DNA of 64,000 bases from BOG-1155 sp963717985 (GTDB lineage Bacteria; Desulfobacterota; Syntrophorhabdia; Syntrophorhabdales; WCHB1-27): positions 62,001 to 126,000 of the forward strand of contig CAVQYC010000001.1 of the NCBI GenBank assembly GCA_963717985.1. The letters run 5' to 3'. The notes below the pieces were generated by a model. That model made no database searches, had not been told where the DNA came from, and saw only the letters and a list, made by a program, of their open reading frames with translations. Position 1 is the first letter of the stretch, and each line of letters opens with the position of its first letter. Position numbers and translations under genes: made by a program. Positions 43,357-51,272 of the stretch are shown one piece after another.

Positions 43357-44067
43357 ATGAACGTGAAAGACTTCACCAGGAGGGCTTTTCTTGCCGGTAC
43401 AGGCAGCGTTGTAGGGATGCTCGCCACAGCAGGGACGGGCATCCTGCTCGTGCCGAGGGCGGCCTCGGCCGAAAAGGAGGACGTGGAGGTCTCACCGGCT
43501 GAAGACCTCATGCGCGAACATGGGATTTTACGGAGGGTCCTCCTGATCTACGAGGAATGGGCCGGGAGGCTTAGGCTGCATCAGGAGAGCGAGGCGGGCA
43601 GCCTTGCCGAATCGGCGGGGATAATCCGTTCCTTTGTTGAGGATTATCACGAGAAGCTGGAGGAGGAGCATATTTTTCCACGGGCGAGGAAGGTCGCCGG
43701 ACTCGCCGAGCTGGTTGATGTGCTCCTCCGGCAGCATCAGGCAGGGGGGCGTCTCACCACGATCACGCTCCAACTCTGCGGCCCACAGGCCCTGAGGAGC
43801 GGGGAGAACCGCAGCCGGCTCGCGGGCTGTCTCCGGCAATTTATCCATATGTATCGCCCCCACGCAGCCCGCGAAGACACCGTGCTTTTTCCCGCATTTC
43901 ACGCGATGATGGGGGAAGAGGAGTATGATGCGCTGGGCGAAGCCTTCGAAAACAAGGAGAACGAGCTGTTCGGGGAAAATGGCTTCGAGCATATGGTCGC
44001 CCGCGTCGAATCCATAGAAAACAGACTGGGGATCTATGATCTCGCCCGGTTCACGCCGCGTCCATAA
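43357..44067 (+). CDS. Tat-exported hemerythrin-domain protein
   Basis: About 236 residues. The N-terminus has a twin-arginine signal (DFTRRAFLAGTGSVVG) followed by a hydrophobic stretch ending near AASAE. The rest is a hemerythrin-like four-helix bundle with metal ligands in MREHGILRRVL, FVEDYHEKLEEEHIFP, RQHQAGGR and YRPHAAREDTVLFP. It would bind oxygen, NO or iron at a di-iron site in the periplasm after folding in the cytoplasm, which fits Tat export. ATG 43357 starts the signal; upstream in-frame residues from 43318 spoil it. Useful for oxygen protection in an anaerobe, as inference. Confidence 0.9.
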   Translation: MNVKDFTRRAFLAGTGSVVGMLATAGTGILLVPRAASAEKEDVEVSPAEDLMREHGILRRVLLIYEEWAGRLRLHQESEAGSLAESAGIIRSFVEDYHEKLEEEHIFPRARKVAGLAELVDVLLRQHQAGGRLTTITLQLCGPQALRSGENRSRLAGCLRQFIHMYRPHAAREDTVLFPAFHAMMGEEEYDALGEAFENKENELFGENGFEHMVARVESIENRLGIYDLARFTPRP

Positions 44068-44090
44068 GAAATGCGCGCGGCGCCGGCACA

Positions 44091-44120
44091 AAAAAACCCT
44101 CTTCCGGAAGAGGGTTTTTT
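44091..44120. terminator. Bidirectional rho-independent terminator
   Basis: A perfect 15-bp palindrome: AAAAAACCCTCTTCC and GGAAGAGGGTTTTTT with no loop bases beyond the centre. A/T runs on both sides let it stop transcription from the hemerythrin gene (+) and the convergent membrane-protein gene (-). Confidence 0.92.
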
Positions 44121-44139
44121 GTCAACTGGAGACCGGTCT

Positions 44140-44649
44140 TCAGGCCTTTGCTTTCGCGGGTTGTTTTGAGAAGAACTTTTTCATTAGAAAGGTGTTGATA
44201 TTAAGGAGGATCCAGAGGACGCAAAGGACGAGAAAAACACCGGCGAACCGGATGAGGAGTGTGCTGAAGATCCAGGTGAAGTTGTCTCGCACGATCTTCA
44301 CGTTCGTGGTGGGGCCCGGCGCCTTCGAAATGCCTATGGAGTGCCAGTCTGCCGAGCCCTGGTCCTCGATGTACATCTGGTCGCTCCAGTCCCGGTATTT
44401 GGTAAAGTCGATGTTCATTACTTTATCCCTGTGGTCCTTCAGGGCGTCCCTGTACCAGGCGAGCACCTTGTCATAGGGCTGATCATACACCACGTAGATC
44501 GCGGTACCCTCCGTTTTCACGATCTTCCCCCCCGGCATAATGGGGGCGCCCCAAGGCGGGGTGCCGCCTCCAAAGGCATAGGAAGAAGCAGGCGTTAGCG
44601 CCGCCGCACACAGCATAATCGCGCACATTGCATATAGTATGGTCTTCAT
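44140..44649 (-). CDS. Exported/membrane protein linked to the decarboxylase beta subunit, possibly OadG-like
   Basis: 169 residues: signal peptide (TILYAMCAIMLCAAALTPAS), a periplasmic domain of about 85 residues with YVVYDQPYDKVLAWYRDALK, and a C-terminal transmembrane helix (IRFAGVFLVLCVLWILLNIN) followed by a short basic tail. No firm family. The single helix plus charged tail resembles the small gamma (OadG-type) subunit of sodium pumps, but topology is reversed by the N-terminal domain. ATG 44649 follows AGGAGG by five bases; it starts 9 bases after the beta-subunit stop, so the two are one operon. Confidence 0.65.
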   Translation of the reverse strand: MKTILYAMCAIMLCAAALTPASSYAFGGGTPPWGAPIMPGGKIVKTEGTAIYVVYDQPYDKVLAWYRDALKDHRDKVMNIDFTKYRDWSDQMYIEDQGSADWHSIGISKAPGPTTNVKIVRDNFTWIFSTLLIRFAGVFLVLCVLWILLNINTFLMKKFFSKQPAKAKA

Positions 44650-44658
44650 GGGCACCTC

Positions 44659-45813
44659 CTACTCAAACATGGATATGAGCATGCCTGCCGCCGCCGGCGA
44701 GCCGATGGAGCCGGCAAGGCACGCCGCCATGGCGTGCATGAGCAGGTAGTTCTTTTTGTCGTACTGCTGCCCGATTATCTGGGAAAGTCTCGGAGACATG
44801 GGCAGGGCGGAAACACCAGAGTTGCCGATAAGGGGATTGATCTTATCTTTGGCCACGAGGTTGATGACCTTGACGGTGATGATGCCGCCGGCGGTACAGA
44901 CGACAAAGTCGAGGAGGCCGAGGAGGAAAACCATCAAGGGTTTATAGGTCAGGAAGATATGGGCCTGCATGGAAGCGCCGATGCTGAGGCCCAAAAACAT
45001 GGTAACCATATCCATGAGCGGGTTCGCCGCGGTATCGGTGAGACGCTTTACCACGCCGCTGACCCTCATGAGGTTCCCGAACATGAGCATACCCATAAGG
45101 GGCATGACCGCGGGCACCAGCAGGGCGATGATGCCGCCGCAGATAAGCGGGAAGAGGATCAGCTCCGTCGGGGAGCATTTCCTCACGACCTTCATCCTGA
45201 TGAGCCTTTCTTTCTTCGACGTCATTGCCCGCATGATCGGCGCCTGGATGATGGGCACCATGGACATGTAGGAGTACGCAGCCAGCGCATTGGCGGAGAG
45301 CAGGTGGGGCGCCAGCTTCGCGGTAAGGTAGATGGTTGTGGGGCCGTCGGCGCCGCCGATGATGCCGACGGACGCAGCTTCTTTAATGGTAAAGCCGGCC
45401 ATGATGGTCCCGGTAAAGGTGACGAAGACGCCCAACTGTGCCCCGGCCCCTATGAGGAGCATCTTTGGGTTTGAAATGAGCGGCTCAAAGTCCGTCATGG
45501 CCCCGAGACCCAGGAATATGAGGCAGGGGATTACCTCCCATATAATACCGTATTTATAGAAGAACTGGAGCAGTTGAGGGTGTCCTTCCTGGAATCCGAA
45601 GAGGGGTGTGTTCGGAAAATTTACCAGAAAGATGCCGAATCCGATAGGAAGGAGAAGCAGGGGCTCAAAATCTTTTACAATGGCCATGTACAGGAAAAAG
45701 CAGCCTATCGCCCACATGATGACGTATTTCCAGCCGATGGCAGAGAAAAGCGCGGGAAGACCGGTAGTCTGCATTGTACCGACGAGTAAATCCCAAATCT
45801 CGTTGAAACTCAT
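44659..45813 (-). CDS. Sodium-pumping decarboxylase beta subunit (OadB/GcdB/MmdB family)
   Basis: The 384-residue polytopic membrane protein matches the beta subunit of oxaloacetate, glutaconyl-CoA and methylmalonyl-CoA decarboxylases. LLLPIGFGIFLVNFPN is near the start, followed by GLGAMTDFEPLI with the sodium-binding aspartate region, and GIIGGADGPTTIYLTAKLAP, the family signature. It decarboxylates carboxybiotin and exports Na+. The alpha (carboxyltransferase) and biotin-carrier subunits are not nearby, so substrate cannot be told. Glutaconyl-CoA would fit the thiolase/ETF genes. A good promoter lies about 170 bases upstream. Confidence 0.93.
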   Translation of the reverse strand: MSFNEIWDLLVGTMQTTGLPALFSAIGWKYVIMWAIGCFFLYMAIVKDFEPLLLLPIGFGIFLVNFPNTPLFGFQEGHPQLLQFFYKYGIIWEVIPCLIFLGLGAMTDFEPLISNPKMLLIGAGAQLGVFVTFTGTIMAGFTIKEAASVGIIGGADGPTTIYLTAKLAPHLLSANALAAYSYMSMVPIIQAPIMRAMTSKKERLIRMKVVRKCSPTELILFPLICGGIIALLVPAVMPLMGMLMFGNLMRVSGVVKRLTDTAANPLMDMVTMFLGLSIGASMQAHIFLTYKPLMVFLLGLLDFVVCTAGGIITVKVINLVAKDKINPLIGNSGVSALPMSPRLSQIIGQQYDKKNYLLMHAMAACLAGSIGSPAAAGMLISMFE

Positions 45814-45988
45814 TCACAACCTCCCTCGAAAAAATTCTTACTGCATATACCTAGCGCAACGTACTAGCGACACAGACTCGAAAGACGGCCGCACCCGCCG
45901 TAGAACCACGCCTAATAAATTGACCGATGATAGCCGGTATGACCCCCTACGCGTCCATAATGAAAACTCTCACAAATGACGTCAAGCA

Positions 45989-46016
45989 TATATAATATTA
46001 CCTTAAGCTCTGTCAA
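45989..46016 (-). promoter_or_regulatory. Promoter of the decarboxylase beta-subunit operon
   Basis: On the minus strand TTGACA (46016-46011), 16 bases, TATATA (45994-45989). Confidence 0.62.
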
Positions 46017-46038
46017 CAAATATTATAAGCAGGGTGGG

Positions 46039-46082
46039 AAAGTATTATATTCGGGGTCGCAAAGTATTATATTCGGGGTCGC
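46039..46082. repeat. Tandem repeat, 2 x 22 bases
   Basis: Two perfect head-to-tail copies (46039-46060, 46061-46082) of a unit that starts AAAGTATTATATTCGGGG and ends TCGC. The 22-base period is about two helical turns, so a protein could bind both on one face. Confidence 0.85.
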
Positions 46083-46108
46083 AAAGGCCATGAGGTTGTT
46101 TTTTGGGT

Positions 46109-46137
46109 TTGCATTTTTCGTCCAAAGTATTTATCAT
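46109..46137 (+). promoter_or_regulatory. Possible promoter giving a leaderless ferredoxin-pyrRBC message
   Basis: TTGCAT (46109-46114), 17 bases, TATCAT (46132-46137). Transcription would start near 46144, two bases before the ferredoxin ATG, which lacks a Shine-Dalgarno sequence. Confidence 0.42.
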
Positions 46138-46145
46138 AGCAACAA

Positions 46146-46325
46146 ATGCGGCCTTACATTGCCGACGACCGGTGCGAGAAGTGCACGGAGTGTGTCGATA
46201 CGTGTCCTTACGAGGTATTTGCGGATCTGGATGGCAAGATCGCGGTTGCACGGCCGGAGGATTGCATCGAATGCACGGCTTGTGTTGAATCGTGCCCGCA
46301 CCACGCGATCTCGATGGGTGACTAA
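46146..46325 (+). CDS. 2[4Fe-4S] ferredoxin-type protein (59 residues)
   Basis: ATG 46146 to TAA 46323-46325 encodes 59 residues with two complete CxxCxxCxxxCP-type motifs: CEKCTECVDTCP (residues 10-21) and CIECTACVESCP (40-51). These bind two [4Fe-4S] clusters for low-potential electron transfer, for instance with the 2-oxoacid oxidoreductase or ETF. A stop lies in frame just upstream, so the start is secure; no ribosome-binding site is seen. Its stop overlaps the pyrR start (TAATG), an unusual link between a ferredoxin and pyrimidine genes. PyrD with an iron-sulfur partner is a possible reason but pyrD is not here. Confidence 0.88.
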   Translation: MRPYIADDRCEKCTECVDTCPYEVFADLDGKIAVARPEDCIECTACVESCPHHAISMGD

Positions 46326-46861
46326 TGGAACGGGTCCTGCTCGATGACAAGGCAATAGAACGGAGTATCAACAGGATTGCCCACGAGATCCTGGAAAGGA
46401 ACCAGGGATCGAAGAACCTCAGCCTTATCGGGATCAGGACCAGGGGTATTTTTCTGGCAAAAAGGATACGGGACAAGATAGAAGAGATCGAGGGGAGGGT
46501 ATTGCCTTTCGGTATACTGGATATCACCATGTATCGGGACGATATCGCAAGGATGAAGGCGACGCTCGAGGTGAAAAAGACGGATATCCCTTTCGACGTA
46601 AATAATATGACCATCGTACTCGTCGATGATGTGCTGTACACGGGAAGGACGACAAGAGCCGCGATCGATGCCATCATGGACCTTGGAAGGCCGAAGAAAA
46701 TCCAGCTTGCCGTCCTCATCGACCGGGGCTCGAGAGAATTGCCGATTCAGCCGGATTACACGGGGATCCGATATAGCGCGGTCACCGAAGGAGAAGAGGT
46801 TTCTGTCAGGCTTCACGAAATGGACGGGCAAGACGCGGTCCTGCTCTCAAAAACACTATGA
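46325..46861 (+). CDS. pyrR: Bifunctional pyr operon regulator / uracil phosphoribosyltransferase
   Basis: The 178-residue protein has the phosphoribosyl-pyrophosphate loop TIVLVDDVLYTGRTTRAAID (about 97-116) and LSLIGIRTRGIFLAKRI and LDITMYRDDIAR, typical of PyrR. In Gram-positive bacteria PyrR binds pyr mRNA in response to UMP; in others it mainly makes UMP from uracil. No PyrR-binding attenuator is visible before the operon. It overlaps the ferredoxin stop and the pyrB start. Confidence 0.95.
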   Translation: MERVLLDDKAIERSINRIAHEILERNQGSKNLSLIGIRTRGIFLAKRIRDKIEEIEGRVLPFGILDITMYRDDIARMKATLEVKKTDIPFDVNNMTIVLVDDVLYTGRTTRAAIDAIMDLGRPKKIQLAVLIDRGSRELPIQPDYTGIRYSAVTEGEEVSVRLHEMDGQDAVLLSKTL

Positions 46862-47781
46862 ACTGGGCTCGTAAGGACTTACTTGGCATGAGGGAGCTGT
46901 CGCGGGAAGAGATACTCTTGCTTCTCGATACGGCAGATTCGTTCCGGGACGTCTCGCGGAGAGACATCAAGAAGGTCCCCACCCTGAGGGGCAAGACGGT
47001 TATTACGCTTTTTTATGAGCCGAGCACCAGGACGCGCGTCTCTTTCGAGATCGCGGCCAAGCGTCTCTCCGCCGACACCATCAACATATCGACAAGCTCA
47101 AGCAGCGTCTCGAAAGGGGAGACCCTCAAAGACACGGGAAGGAACCTCGAATCGATGCGGCCCGACGTTATCGTTATCAGGCACGGCATGCCGGGTGCGC
47201 CCCATATGCTCTCGAAGATCCTCGACTCCGCGATCATCAACGCCGGTGATGGTTCTCACGAGCATCCCACCCAGGCCCTTCTCGACCTCTTCACCATGAG
47301 GGAAAAAAAGGAAACCCTGGACGGCCTGAAGGTCGCGATTGTCGGGGACATCGCCCACAGCCGGGTTGCCCGGTCAAATATATTTGCCTTAAAAAAGTTC
47401 CACACGGAGGTGACCTGCTGCGCGCCTCCCACCATGCTGCCTCCCCGCCTTGAAGAGTTGGGGGTTAAGGTCTGCCACCGTCTGGAAGAGGCGGTGGCAG
47501 GCAAGGACGTCATCATGATGCTCCGCATACAGAAAGAGCGGGGCGGCACTTCTTATATCCCTTCTATAAGGGAATACTCCTCCCTCTATTGTCTTCAAGA
47601 AGCTCATCTGAGGCAGGCACGGAAAAATGTGATCATCATGCACCCCGGACCTCTGAACAGAGGTATCGAGATCAGCAGTGAGGTGGCTGACGGTCCCTAC
47701 TCGGTGATCCTTGGCCAGGTAGAGAATGGCGTTGCCGTGAGGATGGCGGTCCTCTACCTGCTTTCGGGAGGTGAGGGTTGA
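46858..47781 (+). CDS. pyrB: Aspartate carbamoyltransferase catalytic subunit
   Basis: The 307-residue enzyme joins carbamoyl phosphate and aspartate in pyrimidine synthesis. The carbamoyl-phosphate site is FYEPSTRTRVSFEIAAKRL, with SSSVSKGETLKDT, HPTQALLDLFTMRE, and HPGPLNRGIEIS at the C-terminal aspartate site. Length is standard. It starts in an ATGA overlap with pyrR and ends in a TTGA overlap with pyrC. No regulatory pyrI is present. Confidence 0.97.
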   Translation: MNWARKDLLGMRELSREEILLLLDTADSFRDVSRRDIKKVPTLRGKTVITLFYEPSTRTRVSFEIAAKRLSADTINISTSSSSVSKGETLKDTGRNLESMRPDVIVIRHGMPGAPHMLSKILDSAIINAGDGSHEHPTQALLDLFTMREKKETLDGLKVAIVGDIAHSRVARSNIFALKKFHTEVTCCAPPTMLPPRLEELGVKVCHRLEEAVAGKDVIMMLRIQKERGGTSYIPSIREYSSLYCLQEAHLRQARKNVIIMHPGPLNRGIEISSEVADGPYSVILGQVENGVAVRMAVLYLLSGGEG

Positions 47782-49052
47782 TTCTTATCAAGAAGGGGCG
47801 CCTCATCGACCCCGGGACCTGCCGGGACGAGGTCGTCGACGTGCTGATCCGTGGCGGCGCTATTGCGCGGATCGACAAGGACATCGCAAAGAAGGACGCA
47901 GATCGGGTCATCGACGCGGAAGGGTTGATCGTGGCGCCGGGCCTTATCGACGTGCATACGCACCTGAGGGAGCCCGGCTACGAGTGGAAAGAGACGATCA
48001 GGACCGGAACAATGGCGGCGGCGCGAGGGGGCTTTACGTCGGTTGTCTGCATGGCCAATACAGACCCGGTAAACGATAACAAGAGCGTCACCGAATATAT
48101 CATGAAGAAAGCCCATTCGGAGGGCGTGGTCAGGGTATTTCCGTGCGGGGCGATCACCAGGGGCTTAAAGGGCGCGGATTTGTCCGAGATGGGAGAAATG
48201 TACCAGGCCGGGGCGGTCGCTATTTCAGATGACGGGAGATCGGTGAAGAACAGCCGGCTCTTCCTGAAGGCCCTGGAGTATGCGCGGCTTTTTCGGCTCG
48301 CCGTCATCTGCCACTGTGAGGACGAGGACCTTTCCGGCGGCGGCGTGGTCCACGAAGGTTCCGCATCGCTCTTCTCGGGCCTCGATGCAGTCCCTTCAAT
48401 CGCGGAAGAGATCATGGCACGACGCGACATTGCGATAGCACAGTACGTCGAGTCGCCCGTTCATATCACCCACATATCGACCAGGGGAACGGTCGGGATC
48501 ATGAGGGAGGAAAAAAGCAGGTACCCAAAGGCGACGTGCGATACGTGCCCTCACTATTTCACCCTTTCCGATGAGGCCACCCTCGGCTACGACACGAATA
48601 CCAAGGTAAACCCCCCGTTGCGGTCCCAAGATGATGTGGCGGCCGTCAAAGAGGGCCTGCGGGACGGGACGATCGATATGATTGCCACCGACCACGCGCC
48701 GCATGACCACGTCTCGAAAGACGTGGAGTTCGACACGGCTTCGTCCGGGATCTCCGGGCTGGAGACCGCATTGGGCCTTTCCCTGGCACTGGTGCACGAA
48801 GGCGTCCTCGATCTCATGGGCCTCCTTGCCAAAATGACGGTTAATCCCGCGCGGCTTCTTAATGTGCCCTATGGGGTGCTTGCTCCCGGCTCACCCGCCG
48901 ACCTCATCATCTTCAGCGACACGGCCGAGTGGACGGTGAATAAGAGCACCTTCGCTTCAAAGGGAAAGAACACCCCCTTCCACGGGGTTACGCTGAAGGG
49001 GAAAAACCTTGTGACTATCGTAGGCGGGAAGATCGTTTACAACGGTCTATAG
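47778..49052 (+). CDS. pyrC: Dihydroorotase
   Basis: The 424-residue type I dihydroorotase closes carbamoyl-aspartate to dihydroorotate. Metal ligands appear in LIDVHTHLREPGYEWKETI, with later histidines in VICHCEDEDL and VHITHIST, and Asp in IATDHAPHDHVSKD. Start is TTG at 47778, overlapping the pyrB stop; the frame starts LILIKKGRLIDPGT as in the family. It ends the fd-pyrR-pyrB-pyrC unit. Confidence 0.96.
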   Translation: MILIKKGRLIDPGTCRDEVVDVLIRGGAIARIDKDIAKKDADRVIDAEGLIVAPGLIDVHTHLREPGYEWKETIRTGTMAAARGGFTSVVCMANTDPVNDNKSVTEYIMKKAHSEGVVRVFPCGAITRGLKGADLSEMGEMYQAGAVAISDDGRSVKNSRLFLKALEYARLFRLAVICHCEDEDLSGGGVVHEGSASLFSGLDAVPSIAEEIMARRDIAIAQYVESPVHITHISTRGTVGIMREEKSRYPKATCDTCPHYFTLSDEATLGYDTNTKVNPPLRSQDDVAAVKEGLRDGTIDMIATDHAPHDHVSKDVEFDTASSGISGLETALGLSLALVHEGVLDLMGLLAKMTVNPARLLNVPYGVLAPGSPADLIIFSDTAEWTVNKSTFASKGKNTPFHGVTLKGKNLVTIVGGKIVYNGL

Positions 49053-49134
49053 ACGTGTGACTCATGGATTGCCTCCCGTATAGCAGTCAATAAGTCCTAT
49101 GATCCTACCTACCCCCACTACCAGCTTCGGGTTT

Positions 49135-49476
49135 TCAGCCTGAGCTTTCGCCCTGGTCGTATTCTTTGCGCCTGGCTCTATCGATGCGGACGATCCCCAT
49201 GTAAAAGAAGATCAGCGTGACTGCCAGGAAAAGCCTGAAAGGTATTCTCTTGGGTTTGAGCTTTGAAAAATCGGGGATTTTGCGGTGCGGTTTGTCAAGG
49301 CTGATAAATTGATCGGCCGGGGCCTGCTTGTCCCCTCCTATCTCGATTGCGAGACTGTAAAGATTACCGAAAATGCCCTTATCCCTTGAATAGCCGGAAA
49401 GATAGGGGACGGCACACAAGGGTACGCAGATACCGATGGCAATGAGCAGTATGCCGATCTTCTTTTCCAGGTCCAT
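49135..49476 (-). CDS. Small membrane protein with two predicted helices, unknown function
   Basis: About 113 residues. One hydrophobic segment is near the N-terminus (IGILLIAIGICVPLCAVPYL) and one near the C-terminus (FRLFLAVTLIFFYMGIVRI), with a soluble stretch of about 55 residues between and a charged tail. I do not recognise a family. ATG 49476 is used because MDLEKKIG begins the conserved-looking part; an ATG 27 bases upstream is possible. It stands alone between pyrC and secD, on the opposite strand. Confidence 0.6.
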   Translation of the reverse strand: MDLEKKIGILLIAIGICVPLCAVPYLSGYSRDKGIFGNLYSLAIEIGGDKQAPADQFISLDKPHRKIPDFSKLKPKRIPFRLFLAVTLIFFYMGIVRIDRARRKEYDQGESSG

Positions 49477-49578
49477 ACAGGTAATTACTATACCACAGCG
49501 CAAGGATAAAGGAACATACTTTTCTCCTGAAGCACAAGTCCCGGGGCATAGGATATTTTACCTTGTGAAAGAACTCCC

Positions 49579-49608
49579 TTGACAAAAAGCACGCCTCCGG
49601 TCTATTCT
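49579..49608 (+). promoter_or_regulatory. Promoter of secD-secF
   Basis: TTGACA (49579-49584), 18 bases, TATTCT (49603-49608). Transcription would start near 49615, about 44 bases before the GTG of secD. Confidence 0.65.
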
Positions 49609-49658
49609 CTAGCGTTTTTTTACGATATCATACAACTGTTCGCGCAGCGAGGTCATAA

Positions 49659-51272
49659 GTGCTTAAATCAGTGAAGTTCCGGGCCATCCTCATATTCGTG
49701 CTGCTGCTCATATTCGTCGTCTTCCTTCTGCCCAATGTAGCCGAGCTGCAAGGGGGGTGGAAGAAATATTTCCCGTCGGACAAGATACACCTCGGTCTCG
49801 ACCTGAAGGGGGGCATGCATCTCCTTCTCGCGCTCGATACAAAAAAACTGATGGACAATATGCTGGACAGGAAGTTTAACCAGTTGAAGGACGGCATGAT
49901 CCGCGAGGGCATCAGGTTCGTGGGGCTTGACAAGAGGGCGGATAGCGTCTCCGCGGTCATCAAGGCCGACCAGCGAGAAAAGTTTTACAATCTCCTCGGG
50001 AAAGAGCTGCCCGACATGAAAGTGACTGCGGGCAAAACCGAAGGGGATAACCTGACCATCGACCTTTCCTATTCTGAAAAAGAGGTCGCCAATCTGAAAG
50101 ATAACGCAATCCACCAGGCCCTTGAGACGATCAGGAACAGGATCGATCAGTTCGGGGTGTCCGAGCCGGTCGTCGAGACGCAGGGAGAGAGCAATATCCT
50201 CGTGCAGCTCCCCGGCGTGAAGGACCCTGACAGGGCCCTGGAGCTTATCGGCAAGACCGCCCAGCTCGAATTCAAGCTTGTGGACGAGGAGAATGCGGCA
50301 AAAGCGGGGGCGGGGACTATCCCTGAAGGCGATGAGCAGCTCATGATGAAAGCGCGGAACAGGGAGACGGCTGTGACGATGACAACGCCCATACTCCTGA
50401 AGAAGCAGGCGCTCCTGACAGGAGATATGCTGACGGACGCCCGGGTGAGGATTGGGGGCGAGTTCCACAACGAGCCCTATGTTGCCCTTGAATTCAATAG
50501 TGAAGGCTCGCGGATCTTCGACAGGATCACCGGCGATAACGTCGGTAAGCGCATTGCCATTGTGCTCGATAATACAGTCTACTCGGCACCGGTGGTGCGA
50601 GAAAGGATATCGGGCGGAAAGGCCTCCATCACAGGCGGTTTCACGCCGGACGAGGCAAGAGACCTGGCCATCGTGCTCCGCGCCGGCGCTCTGCCGGCAC
50701 CTGTTACGGTGATGCAGAACATCACCATAGGCCCGACCCTGGGAGCGGACTCGATCAGAAAAGGGGTCCAGGCAGCAGTCCTCGGCGGGTTTCTGGTAAT
50801 CGTTTTCATGGTCTTCTATTACCGGGCTTCCGGCATAGTGGCCGACATTGCTCTCTTTCTGAACCTCATCTATCTCCTCGGTACGATGGCGTTTTGGACC
50901 AACATCGCCCCCGGGACTGCCCCTGCCATGACTCTGCCCGGCATCGCGGGCATCATCCTCACCATAGGCATGGGCGTCGACACCAATGTGCTCATCTTCG
51001 AGCGCATCCGGGAGGAATTGAGGCTCGGCAAGACCGTGCGCGCGGCCGTTGACGGCGGTTACTCGAAGGCGTGGGTCACTATCTTTGACGCCCACATCAC
51101 CACGCTCATCACCACGTTCGTCCTTTTCATGTTCGGCACCGGCCCCATCAAGGGCTTTGCCGTGACCCTCGCCATCGGCATCATCATCAACCTGTTTACT
51201 GCCGTTTTCGGTTCAAAGACCATCTTTGACTGGATACTTGAGAAGTATAAACCGAGGAGTCTGAGTATCTGA
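49659..51272 (+). CDS. secD: Protein translocase subunit SecD
   Basis: SecD with SecF uses the proton or sodium gradient to pull exported proteins out of SecYEG. The 537-residue protein has an N-terminal helix (FRAILIFVLLLIFVVFLLPN), DLKGGMHLLLALD, a large periplasmic domain (about 45-350) with TIRNRIDQFGVSEPVVETQG, and a C-terminal five-helix RND-type region with GMGVDTNVLIFERIREEL. Start is GTG 49659. The usual yajC neighbour is missing. It overlaps the secF ATG by one base (TGATG). Confidence 0.96.
   Translation: MLKSVKFRAILIFVLLLIFVVFLLPNVAELQGGWKKYFPSDKIHLGLDLKGGMHLLLALDTKKLMDNMLDRKFNQLKDGMIREGIRFVGLDKRADSVSAVIKADQREKFYNLLGKELPDMKVTAGKTEGDNLTIDLSYSEKEVANLKDNAIHQALETIRNRIDQFGVSEPVVETQGESNILVQLPGVKDPDRALELIGKTAQLEFKLVDEENAAKAGAGTIPEGDEQLMMKARNRETAVTMTTPILLKKQALLTGDMLTDARVRIGGEFHNEPYVALEFNSEGSRIFDRITGDNVGKRIAIVLDNTVYSAPVVRERISGGKASITGGFTPDEARDLAIVLRAGALPAPVTVMQNITIGPTLGADSIRKGVQAAVLGGFLVIVFMVFYYRASGIVADIALFLNLIYLLGTMAFWTNIAPGTAPAMTLPGIAGIILTIGMGVDTNVLIFERIREELRLGKTVRAAVDGGYSKAWVTIFDAHITTLITTFVLFMFGTGPIKGFAVTLAIGIIINLFTAVFGSKTIFDWILEKYKPRSLSI

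Larger units (their letters stand above)
45814..46145. other. AT-rich intergenic region between decarboxylase and ferredoxin genes
   Basis: The 332-base divergent gap is clearly richer in A/T than its surroundings. It holds a minus-strand promoter (45989-46016), a two-copy tandem repeat (46039-46082) and a possible rightward promoter (46109-46137). The decarboxylase leader would be about 170 bases long. Confidence 0.6.

Noticed and set aside
49668..51095. 475-codon open frame on the minus strand
   Set aside because: It is antisense to the strongly supported secD; its His/Arg/Asp-rich composition is typical of an antisense frame in GC-rich DNA.
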